Assembly (NCBI GenBank): GCA_029204225.1
Contig: CM055108.1
Location: 7,851,181 to 7,915,180 of the forward strand
DNA from: Diphasiastrum complanatum
Taxonomy: Eukaryota; Streptophyta; Lycopodiopsida; Lycopodiales; Lycopodiaceae
Direction of reading: 5' to 3'
DNA length: 64,000 bases
The position numbers and the translations under genes are program-made. Below the pieces are notes generated by a model that saw nothing but the letters and a program-made list of their open reading frames with translations, was not told the DNA's origin and searched no databases. This document shows, one piece after another, positions 53,901 through 64,000 of the stretch. Each line of letters opens with the position of its first letter. Positions within the stretch are counted from its first letter, which is position 1.

Positions 53901-54489
53901 CTCAAAGCATGAGAGTTCTAAGGAGGTCCTCAATGCCAACCAAGTCATCAAATTGCATGCAAATGTTCCATTCAAGTCCTAAGGTTGCCATGCATTTTGA
54001 ACCATTTAAGTGAAAACTTTTCATCAACCTTGAGCTTGAAATTGTCAAGATCCATTTTCCTAGCTATCTTGTCTAATTTTGGATCAAAAGAGATCAATAG
54101 GGCATTGATTGGGTCAGATAGGTGCTCAGACACATGTGAGGAACATCCAATTTTAGATTAAGAGTTCTCTCTCATGCTTGATCCATTTATCTTGCTTGAT
54201 AGCTTGTTTTGAAGCTATTTTTTCTAGTTTCTGTTGCAATCAGTTTCATTCCATTTGGTTGAGCCAATCAAAAGTTATAAGCTTTTGAAGAGGGTTAGGT
54301 AGGGCACCTAGACCTGGGTGGACACATTTGGTTTGGTCAAGAGATTGTTTGTTAGATCTCAGTTCACAGTTGTATGGTTACCAATCTCATCTATAAGTGA
54401 TCTAGACATTGTTTTGAGATCATAGCCAATTTGTTTCATGCAATATCATTGAGTTTGGGTCAAATTTGGTTACTTAGTGTATTTCACAT

Positions 54490-55431
54490 GTGCTAAGAGT
54501 AAATGATCCTAATAAAACTAAGCTAGCACCTGGATGTGAGTTTAAAATGCAAGATCTAGGAGAAATACATTACATCCTAGGCCTAGATATTGATTTTTAT
54601 GAAGATCATGTTTTTATATGCCAATCTAGATATGCTCACTCTATGTTGAAAAAATTCCATATGGAAAATTCTAAGAGCATAGATACTCCAATGGAGCAAA
54701 TTGTAAAAGATCCTAATAAATGTGATGAAAGATCCTTTGAGGACATCACACTTTTTAGGAGTCTTGTAGGCTCCTTGATTTGGCTTACCATTACTAGGCC
54801 CGATTTAAGTTTTTGTGTGCACAAATTGAGTCAATTTATGCAAGATCCTAAGATTCATCATTGGAAGATGGCCAAGAGGATTCTAAGATATGTATATTCA
54901 TCTTGTGATTATGGTCTAATTTATAAAAGTGAAGATCTATCCATTGTTAGCTACTTGGATTCGGATTTTGCAAGTGACAAGATGGACCAAAAGTATATTA
55001 GTGCATACACTATCTTTCTTGGAGGCAATCTAATATCTTGGCTTTCCAAAAAGCAAGATACTATATCTCTCTCTTCATGTGAGGCCGAGTACAAAGCACT
55101 CACTACAACCACCAAAGAGGTACTTTGGATCAAGAGATTATTATTGGAGCTAAAGTGCGTGAAGGAATATGATCTACCAATGATCAAGTGTGATAATATC
55201 TCGGACCAAGCTCTTGCCAATAGTCCCATATTTCATGCAAGAAACAAGCATATAGATGTGGCACACCATTTTGTGAGAGAAAAGCTTATTGGAGGAGAAA
55301 TCTATTTAGAGCATGTCAACTCGTCCTCTTGTATTGCCGATCTACTCACCAAGCCTTTGAGCAAAAGTGCTTTCATCAAGCATAGATCTAATCTTGGAGT
55401 TATATCAAGATCAATGCTCAAATCTTCATAG
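54490..55431 (+). pseudogene. Copia RT C-terminus-RNase H, open frame
   Basis: A 313-codon frame starts within RT, after the YVDD region: FKMQDLGEIHYILGLDIDF, FICQSRYAHSMLKKF, FRSLVGSLIWLTITRPDLSF and KMAKRILRYV. RNase H follows: SYLDSDFASDKMD, SLSSCEAEYKALTTTTKEV, KCDNISDQALANSP, HARNKHIDVAHHFVREK and ADLLTKPLS. The catalytic half of RT is missing, so the product would be inactive as a transposon enzyme even though the frame is intact. Confidence 0.9.
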
Positions 55432-55523
55432 ATAATTTTTTAGGAGTGTGAAGAATTGAAAAAGATTATCTATGTTAGACATAAGGGTCTTATGTTTTTT
55501 ATATCAAGCATCTAGGTGTAGGA

Positions 55524-56126
55524 TGTTGATAGGACCAAATTTGGCATAGATGGCAAATTACCCATTTCCACTTGTAATGGCACTATTTAGCCAAAATAGA
55601 GTAAGAGGCTAAACTCGTGCCAATAAGAGTGTAGACAAGTGTAATACTTTTGTGTGATGAAACTTAAGAGGTCCAATAGGATTTAGAGGTGGAACCTTGA
55701 GGGGTCCAATAGAATTTGAGGTTTGCTTGAAAATGGTCCAATAGAATTTAGAGGTGAATGGATCAACGGCCCAATAGGATTAAGAGGTGGCAAAAGTGTG
55801 GTCCAATCATAGTTAAGTATAGTGGTAGCTCGTGGATCTACTACTATCATTGAACTCCTCATTTGGATATAATTGATTTTGAGATTGAGTGGATTTTGTG
55901 AGTAATTGGTTTTCTAGCTTTCTCTCTCTACCTGAGAGCTCGTGATGATTTTCTCTCTCTACCTGAGGAGAGCAGCTTGTTTTTACTTAGATTATTTTTG
56001 GAAATCTTCCCCCACGTGTGAGTGAGAGTTGGAAGTGATTGAATGCATGTAGTAGTGTGTTTTTGCCATAGAATCAAAGATAGATCTTGAATCTCAATCT
56101 AGTCTTGATCTTGGTGCATCTACACA
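55524..56126 (+). repeat. Probable 3' LTR of the 52-55 kb copia
   Basis: It follows the RNase H end by about 90 bp and a short purine-rich stretch, starts TGTTGATAGGACC and has a plausible end GCATCTACA. No second copy occurs in the window, so boundaries are a guess. Inside, 55669-55808 has five imperfect copies of a unit containing GTCCAATAGGATTTAGAGGT spaced about 33 bp, and 55917-55970 holds a duplicated TTTCTCTCTCTACCTGAG. Confidence 0.45.
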
Positions 56127-56229
56127 GGAGATCACAAGTACATGTTGTGGACAGTCCACACGTGTGAAATCAACAATATCTTCATCATATTATTTTTTTT
56201 ATTTTAGGCACACATTTTGCAAATAAATA

Positions 56230-57872
56230 ATTTGTGTGCATTGTTTGCATGTATGTCATGATGAAAATGAGGCTCTAATGCCCATAACAAATTTGGCAAA
56301 GGTTGTGCATAGTGTATGGCAAAGAGTGGGTCACAACCAAGACACAAAAGTATCTCTGTACGAGGAATTTGTTGGTCATATGGCAAATGCCATACTTCAA
56401 AGTTCAAGAGAAAAGTCTTTTCTAGCTAGAACATGTTGGATGATTATACTATCGGGAGTTATTCATCCTGATAATTGATCTTTAATTACATCCATTTCAT
56501 TTATTTAGTTCTATAATTTTATACGTGTTTCTACACAGTCTATTGAAATACTCGGGAATCACCCAACGGGCGGCACCAACATATCAAAGTGACTTCGATA
56601 ACACTGACATATCGGACAACTTAGATGACTTATCAGAGAAGTCGAAGTTGCAGTTATTGTTTTCGCTTGTTAGGAAGCTTACGACTTGCCCTGAACATTT
56701 TGCAAGTAAATTTTTGGGTACGCTTTACTAAATGGATGACAATGCATTGGCTAGCTATCAATTGCGACCGCTGAACTAATTAAGCTAACCTAATTGGATA
56801 AGCTTAAATTGCTTTAGTATAAATAGTTGATCATTATAGAAGAACAATATACATGCAGAGTAAATCTGAGAAGGACTCATAGAGTTCTATTAGTATTCTG
56901 TTTTGAGTATTGCTAGCACTTACTGCTTATCTATGGAAGTGCATTAGATAGAGTTATCGGTTGCTCAGAGATAGTTTAAAGTATGCGGTTTCATCTGCTA
57001 TTGTTTTGTGCTCATCATCATCTGACTTTGTACATGCTACTTATTGAATCAATCCATCTTCTTATTGCATTAATCAATAGTATGTCAGAATGTATGCATG
57101 CTTCTCTATACTTATCAGTTTCTGATAAATCTCTTATTGTTTTGTTTGTTGCTGCAATATTCTTCACTCTATAATTGTTTGGCTATGAAATCACTTTAGT
57201 GCTAATGATTTCAAAGCTAGTTGCTAAAAGACCAAACGTGAAAATTTTCATGATAGCTTTGTTTGATTTATGATAGGCATAGTCATGCATCGGTAGAAGT
57301 ATAGGATCATTCCGATGCGCTCGATAGCTCGTCTTTCATTTTGAATTAATCACTATCGATGCCTATTTCCTTCTTCCAATAGCATGTTCATAGGCAAAGG
57401 CCCCAAATCTACAGGATTTGCTTGCTCAAGCCCATACAGGTTGTCGTGCTTCAATTGTTGGTGTGTCATTTTTAGAATCTGTTAATAGCTTTGTGGAGAT
57501 GGTTGAACTTGAAGATGCAACTGATTGCAATGACGTGTAAACATTGAGAAGAAAACACCAATGCAAGAATGGAACAATGACATGGATATTGTATCTCATC
57601 AACCAGATGTGGAATATATTTCAGGGCATCATAGAAAGAGTGTCAAGGACAATATAGAAAGAGTTTTCTTTCTATTTTTTTCTCTTCTTGTGGAGTTTCA
57701 GAATTCCAAACAGTTTTTGCAAAAACACGAAACTGTTGTTGAGAGAGTTATAAATAGTAGCTTGTGGGCAATTCAACGTTTGAGCCCAAAAAAGCAAAAT
57801 AATGTGTCAAGGCATGAAAGCAGAGGCCACATGATGTTGCAACAAGTTATTCACATCATCTATAGCCCCTAG
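56230..57872 (+). pseudogene. Decayed coding region, unfamiliar family (5' part)
   Basis: Consecutive plus-strand blocks look protein-like but need frameshifts: NEALMPITNLAKVVHSVWQR (about 56265), DISDNLDDLSEKSKLQLLFS (about 56600) and KQFLQKHETVVERVINSSLW with AIQRLSPKKQNNVSRHESRG (57710-57840). I cannot assign a known domain. Its closeness and matching orientation to the 60.2-62.1 kb relic suggest a common source. It may be part of a large DNA transposon or a dead host gene. Confidence 0.35.
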
Positions 57873-60329
57873 ATTTTTTTAAAGACAAAAACACAATAAA
57901 GTTGAATGCAACCAATACATGTGGTTCTATGCAAAAGATGTACGATGATTTGATCCAAAGAAATTCAATTTGTGAGCTTCTGATGTAAGTTTTGGTGGAA
58001 ATCTTAGGATAAGCTACCGAGATTGAGTGCCATTGATTAGATTTGACATAGGGTCATGAGATCTAATTAATCTAGGCTGAAATCAGGTCCTCTAAACTTG
58101 TTTTACAGGTCTTGAACGTACATCAAAAAGTTGTGACGGAGATTTAGTCATGTTTTTGTCCAAAAATGGTGAAAATTGATAGGATTTGATAAGTCTTTGA
58201 TAGAATCTCATCTAATCTTCATTTCTTCTTTGTGAGGGAGTGTAAGAACTATGAATAGAAGTCCAAAGAGAGGGTTAGAAATCAAATTTGAGGTAATCAA
58301 GACAAAGTGAAACCTTTGTGAGTTTCTAGGTTCAAATCAAAACCAATTTTATTGAGCATTGTTTTGTAGGATCCTTTCAAAAAGTTATTTTGAATCAAGA
58401 TCAAGGTGTAAAAATTACAGCAAATAAGGATTCTAAAACATTGAAATGATGAGGAAAACAATAGATTATGATTCCATAAAGTTAGCACAAGTTGCACCAT
58501 CAAAATCCATCAATAATCTATGCTTGAACCTCACTAAATGGCCCAAATCCTTGAAGAAGCCTTCACACGTGTGAAAGTAACGGCCTCCCACAGTCTGAGC
58601 ACTGTACACCAGACCTACATTCAATCCTATAATGATTAGGAATCAGAAGAACTCAAAGAATTATGAACATAGAGAGCAATTGCACCAATATGGGAGAAAA
58701 ATCATGAAATTGCTTGATTGATTTTGGTGAGAGATCATCACCTATATATACATGATCCATCACGGTTTTGGGCAGGTATGATAGCCCTAAACCTATCCTT
58801 AATGCTAATTTTGGTGGATCTTTCCATCCTTACCAAGTTAGGGTTGGAATATTGGAGATCCCTCAACAACGTAAAAACTACCAAAAATAGCTTCTACTTT
58901 TTCTCTCTTGTATCAAAGCATGATTTGGACTCATTCCAAAGGTTCTATCACTTAGATCAACTTGAGAACATCCTTATGAATGGAATACTATGCTATTTGG
59001 CACGTGTGACAAGCCACATCATGACCATCTAACTATTTACAAGTCATATGACCAAAACTAGTCAAGCTAGAGTTGTAAATTTTTTGGATCTCTTTGGGCT
59101 TCATAAAAGGAGATTCAACTATCATTGCTCCAAAGAGTTGCTTAAGTTTGTCCTTTCCTCCTCAACTTCTTGGATCTTCCTCTTTAATTCTTCTAGCTGC
59201 TTCGCCTGCTTCTTAGATCTTCTTTTGGCTGATCAGCCATTGTAGGTGGTAGTTAGTCTCCGCAAGACACTTGCAATGATCTTATAGCTGCTTCGGTAAG
59301 ACTATAAAAAAATTGGGGATTTCTCAGAAGAACAGTGAACTGATGATAAACAAACAGGTGGAAGGTAGGGTGGAGGTGGTGACATTGGTAGATGGTGTGA
59401 ACGATATGCATGAGAATGGGCACAGAAGTATGGCAAGAGGCCGATTGAAGAAGGAGATTGATTTTCTAATGCTTGTGTTTCCCTTTTCTGAAGGATCTTT
59501 GCCGTGACTGGGATACTTCTTCTAATTGAGTCGCTTTGGATTGCCCATCTGCTTGCTTAGCCTTGTCTTTATCCTCTTTGGTTTGTGACCTTGGCTGTCG
59601 ATCTTGTTGATGGTATTGCTGACGATGTGGCTGCTCTAGTAGATGTCTGCATATCCATTCTCTCCCCCCCCCAAAAAAAAATCTCTTGGTGGGGATGTTG
59701 TTGTTGGTAATTGTTCATGCTCAAGACTGGATCGACGTGTGGAATACGTAGTTGAGACACGTTGAACATGCGACTGGACTAAAAATTGAACAAATTTTAA
59801 CTAAATTTGTTTTGATCTTGCTGTAGTTGACTCAAAAATGAATATGACAATGAGATGTAGGAATCAACTCTAACATGATTAGTCACTACTCTTCGGGGAT
59901 CAAACCAAGAAATGTTAGAATCCATGCAAAAGTTGCGATCCAAGAGCTTAAAATCTGTTGTTGATATAAAAGTTATCAAAAAGACAATGATGAAGAGGAA
60001 AAGAAAGAGAGTACCGATGAAGAATATTGATGATTTATCTACACATAGCGACAATCAGAAAAAAAGAATTTGAAAATTCAAGTATGTTTTCATATAAACT
60101 GTTTATTTGATTTGTATAATGTCATTTAAGTTTGATTTGCACTTGATAACATGGATTATTTATTTATTATATATAATTTGAGTTTCATATGTTGATCATG
60201 TTTGGTGGCAAAGAACTATTTAACAGATTGTTCATGCATTGGATCATCTTTAAGTCATGTTTTACCAAGAAAGACAACAAAGGAAATGATGAAAAATGTT
60301 CGATTTGAAAAAATGAAAAATAAAATTGC

Positions 60330-62125
60330 AGAGATTGTGTTGATTAAGGTTTAATCATACTTGGATGCAAATGTGATACAAGGTGCATTTGATGTTTCTA
60401 GAATCAGCAGAAATGCTTATTCTAGTTTTTTTTAGAATAGTTAAAGAAGTTTTTTCCCAAGTGATGGTGAAGAAAACTTATCTTCCATGTCCATATCGGC
60501 GAGTAAGATTAGCAAGAAATTATTATAATGACGGAATGTTCAAAGTAGTTGGCCAACCACTTCATATAACTAGATTATACAAATCAGAATATGGTGAGCT
60601 CAATTACAATGATTACAATAATTTTTTTTCTTGATATTCAAAATGTTCTAAAATACATTATTCAATTCCATAAACTAGACGAACATCAAGCAAATGGAAA
60701 TATCATTATTGTAATAAAATTGGATGAATCTGAAATCATCAAAGGTCAAAAGTTGGAACGAGTGAGTGTCACTTTGATGAACAAAATTTCAGATACAGAT
60801 GATCGAATGTTTAGTGTTTAATCAGAAAATCACATATGGTGGTTGCCATCAATTTTCATTTAGAATATCGTTATTAACATATCATACCTTGCCAGTTTTT
60901 TATTGACATGTCATGTATTACTTCTTCTCTACAAGTCTTGAAAGAGGACCATAAAATACTTTCCTGAATATTTTCAGAGCAAATTATGGCAAGATTATAA
61001 AGAGACATTTGGAGGGTGAGAATTTACATTCGAAAACCATGGAAGTTTTTCAAATTCAATGCACCTTGAAGGGTATTGAAAAACATTAAAATGTATGTAC
61101 AATGTCTCTCATGGGGCAACATCAAAGCATCCATGTCTTTATTGCATGAAGGATTTGCTACAATATGAATTTGGGACGATCAACAAACACTGGCCCAACA
61201 CGAGAAGCTGAAGATCCAAATATGATAAGTGTTCTGCCAATTATATTAAAAAATGTTCACATATGCACATTGCAATGTTGAGGTTCGTATTATTGAAAAA
61301 CTTATTTACTTGCATATTCTACTAGCATGGAATCATAAACCGGAGTCTGTGGCTAAAGCAGCAATTAGGAGTTGGAAATAGTTCTGTCAAATGCAGGACT
61401 ACATAAAGGAAATGTCACGATTGAAAAAAGTGACAGACTCTCCGGGAAAAAAGAAAACATTTCTATAAGCCATCAATTGGAGGTGCTAAAACAAGAAGAT
61501 TCTTATCCAATCACACAGGCAAATAATCTAGTGTCAGATACGTAATTTGGAGAGAAATTGTTCAAGCCACACGAACACTGGAAGGAAGTAATCGAGTGGA
61601 AAAGGGACAAGTGTGGACCAACTTGACAAACTCATAGGTGTTATCAGAAAAGAAAACCTATCATCAGAAGATATGAGGACTTTGCAAAATCATTGCACCA
61701 CATTTGTAAAATCTGTACATGATTGTTGGGAAAAAGACAACGTTACTCATTACATGGTGCTAATCTATATCATTATCTGGTACTTATCTCATTCAGGCTT
61801 ATATTTTTTTTCTACTGATGTAACTAATCAAAACTATTGTTTGCAGCACATCCTTCTTCATCATGCAACTTATTTTGCAAAGGGAATATGGGAGGTTAAG
61901 TATCTGGTCATCACAAGGCATGGAAAAATCTCACTGGCAAGAAAGGGGGGCATTTTATAGAGCTACAAATCATGGAGGACACAATTCAAGAAATAAATAT
62001 TTAGTTCAACTTTTTAAGTGGCTTCATAGAAGAGCACAATTTAGATATCAAGCTAAAAACTCGTCAAATGTTACGATTTTTCGAAAGGCATTCAAATTCA
62101 TAACAAAAGAGAGATCCTTGTAATA
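60330..62125 (+). pseudogene. Decayed transposase-like coding region, unfamiliar family (3' part)
   Basis: Plus-strand blocks in shifting frames: FDVSRISRNAYSSFFRIVKE (60390), YLPCPYRRVRLARNYYNDGM with FKVVGQPLHITRLYKSEYGE (60478-60600), IKLDESEIIKGQKLERVSVT (60717-60776), MYNVSHGATSKHPCLYCMKD (61095-61150) and MEKSHWQERGAFYRATNHGG with RNKYLVQLFKWLHRRAQFRY (61920-62050). A C-x2-C pair and an acidic/His pattern would fit a DNA transposase, but I cannot name the superfamily. At least five frame breaks occur. No terminal inverted repeat was found. Confidence 0.5.
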
Positions 62126-62152
62126 TATCAAAAGTCTATTATAGAAAATTGT

Positions 62153-62329
62153 TTAATTATCATCGTCATCCTCTTCAAGATTCAGATGGATGGTATTGTC
62201 ATGAAGGAATAATCTCCTTTCATATGGATCCAAAAATTCTAAGTTTTTCCTATTGCTCATATCAATGTAACCCGAATAAAGGGCCATTGCAGATGATCTT
62301 TTTGTAGTCTCATTGGGAGTATAACCCAT
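62153..62329 (-). CDS. Small ORF, 58 residues, unknown
   Basis: Minus-strand ATG at 62329 to TAA at 62153: starts MGYTPNETTKRSSAMALYSG and ends in an acidic tail (HLNLEEDDDDN). It is convergent with the transposase-like relic, 28 bp beyond its last block. The composition looks protein-like rather than random, but there is no recognised family, splice evidence or promoter. It could be the last exon of a second gene of the same element. Confidence 0.25.
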   Translation of the reverse strand: MGYTPNETTKRSSAMALYSGYIDMSNRKNLEFLDPYERRLFLHDNTIHLNLEEDDDDN

Positions 62330-62769
62330 ATTTTAATTGCCAAATCCCTTTTCACAAAATTATTTTATATGTTCTTCTTGCGTACTTATGGCCTCCCTAA
62401 ACAAACTGATAATGATTTGATGGCCATAATGACAGTGTTGCATATGGATTAAAAGATGAATGATATATACAAATCTCATTATTTTGAAAGTTTTTCAAAT
62501 AATGAGATAGACACATCATTTCTCCCAGCTGATACACCTCGGACGCCTCCATGTCTCATACCAAAGACATCTATTTCAATAGCATCCTATAAACGAGTAA
62601 ATAAAATAAATTTAGAATGATACATAACATTGCAAACATACTTTCCACCCAAGCTACTTCCAACTAGAGAAATGGATGTAGAAATCATAGAAAGTTGATA
62701 CTGATAAAAAGTTAGTCTCCCTTGATGTGGATGAGACACATGTATAGAAATTTTTAATAGAAATATTCT

Positions 62770-63120
62770 GATAAGTGATGTACAGATTGTTCAACTTTGA
62801 GTGAAATGTTCAACATTGGAATACTGATGTAGTAGATCACGGTATGAGAATGCTTGGCCATTCAAGTGTACAAATGCATCAAGTTTAAAGTCGATCGCTC
62901 TCTCATTTTCAAAGATAGTCATACATTGATAGGAGTGTATTAGGTGGAGCGAGTTCCAAAAAAATGGATTTTAACATATTTGTGTGTGTCAACATTGGTT
63001 GGTGGGAGTGAACTTCATTGCCCATTTGATAAGTGATGTATATAATTGACGATTGTTCAACTTTGAGTGAAATGCATGGAGAATTGGATTGTTGTTGATG
63101 ATCATACTATGAGAATGCTT
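62770..63120. repeat. Pair of about 90-bp direct repeats, 258 bp apart
   Basis: 62770-62854 and 63028-63120 share GATAAGTGATGTA, GATTGTTCAACTTTGAGTGA and ATGAGAATGCTT in the same order, with diverged DNA between. Confidence 0.75.
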
Positions 63121-64000
63121 ACAAGGGCAAGCGTTGATTCGATATCTGATTGTAGTGGTCGCTGGAGTTCAAGTGACCGAAGATCTTCCCAATGGAAATA
63201 ATGCATTTCCTACAGGAGACAATGAATCTTGTTATCGAAAACTCATATTATCCAGTTGCAATTACATTGTGTTCTGCACCATGGAAATGGAGATCATAGA
63301 AATGAAAGAGCCTCATAGAAAAGGTGGTTCATATATTTTCAAAAATGATGTATACAAAAAATTGTATTACATAATATAAAATTCCATTGTTCATAATCTA
63401 TGGATTTTCAATTTTGATGGATGTTCCAATGTCTTTGCATTTTATATGCTTTTTCTGCCTTACTCTTACCTGCACAAGAGATTTTATTTTAGTTAATTAC
63501 TGATGCACTTAGAAATAGAAAAAAAAAATTATTTTCATATGGCATAACGTACCTTTACACCATTCAATCGAAATTAATAGTACTAAGGTAGATCAAATTG
63601 CAACATATGTAGTTCTGCTCGAATGAGTTTGAGACACCAATCTTCCTTGACCTCAACCATTGCAAGAATGTTGTCATTTCTTTTCACTGTTATTAGAAGT
63701 TTCTCTTGAGGGTTTATACCCAAATCTTGATCAAGTGGCTTTCAAACATTTTTGCATTAAATCCATCTTCTATAATACAACAAACAAATTGAGCATTTGT
63801 TTTTTTGATGTGAGTGTCTAAATGTCATTGATGAGTAACATACTCTGCACTCAACTTGTTGATTTTGTTTCGTATCTCAACCATCATCCAACAACTTGAC
63901 GATTATTTCAGCACTGAAGTCCTTGCAAATAAACATTGTTTTCATTCTCCGAACATTGCAAATGGAAAAAAAATCAACAAAAATAGTAAAAGGTAGATAC
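63121..64000. other. Right end, no gene recognised
   Basis: One 81-codon frame (63134-63379) has no family motif. The rest is AT-rich. Confidence 0.4.

Noticed and set aside
54490-55431. Could be taken as an intact host gene or an integrated pararetrovirus
   Set aside because: Motif order and sequence are those of copia RT C-terminus and RNase H. There are no movement- or coat-protein motifs of plant pararetroviruses nearby.

Overview
The window is nuclear DNA of a seed plant, most likely a flowering plant. It holds two multi-exon host genes with canonical GT-AG introns, surrounded by Ty1/copia, Ty3/gypsy, LINE, hAT-like and tRNA-derived elements in AT-rich DNA with long AG/CT microsatellites. 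I cannot name the species. All calls come from reading the sequence by eye; no alignment or database search was run.

Gene 1 (+ strand, 162-28528) is the 3' part of a very large, glutamine- and serine-rich plant-specific protein of the Arabidopsis At5g07980 'dentin sialophosphoprotein-like' group. Seven exons splice in phase to 2124 codons plus stop; the N-terminus lies upstream of the window. Intron 4 (6268-9884) carries LINE and gypsy remnants. Intron 6 is about 17.8 kb (10432-28278) and is a stack of nested transposons. It holds a truncated gypsy element (12171-14807, minus) and an old minus-strand copia (gag near 24.8-23.97 kb, protease at 22.0 kb, integrase near 15.7-14.9 kb). The old copia is split by a younger copia with both LTRs and a 5-bp target duplication (15691-21703) and disturbed by further copia scraps (22.5-23.9 kb). 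A small non-autonomous LTR element (24803-26926) follows, and one of its LTRs is itself split by an 850-bp hAT-like element with a perfect 8-bp target duplication (24819-25668).

The intergenic stretch 28.5-36.2 kb has no recognisable gene. It contains an 82-bp tandem duplication, a diverged inverted repeat around an AG-rich microsatellite, and a 39-bp minisatellite just downstream of the second gene.

Gene 2 (- strand, 40919-36230) is a complete ATP-dependent phosphoenolpyruvate carboxykinase gene. Twelve coding exons join in phase to 654 residues with P-loop and metal/substrate signatures intact. It is the metabolic gene of the window (gluconeogenesis, cytosolic oxaloacetate to PEP).

From 42 kb to the end there is no intact host gene that I can recognise. 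This part holds a tRNA-derived retroposon with long target duplications (43.86-43.98 kb), an 837-bp inverted-repeat element with arrays of a palindromic motif (46.69-47.53 kb), two long AG/CT tracts (46.5 and 49.8 kb) and a scrambled copia remnant (52.3-56.1 kb). At 56.2-62.1 kb lies a decayed coding region, probably from an unfamiliar DNA transposon, with a small opposite-strand ORF beside it. The two host genes show no functional link.
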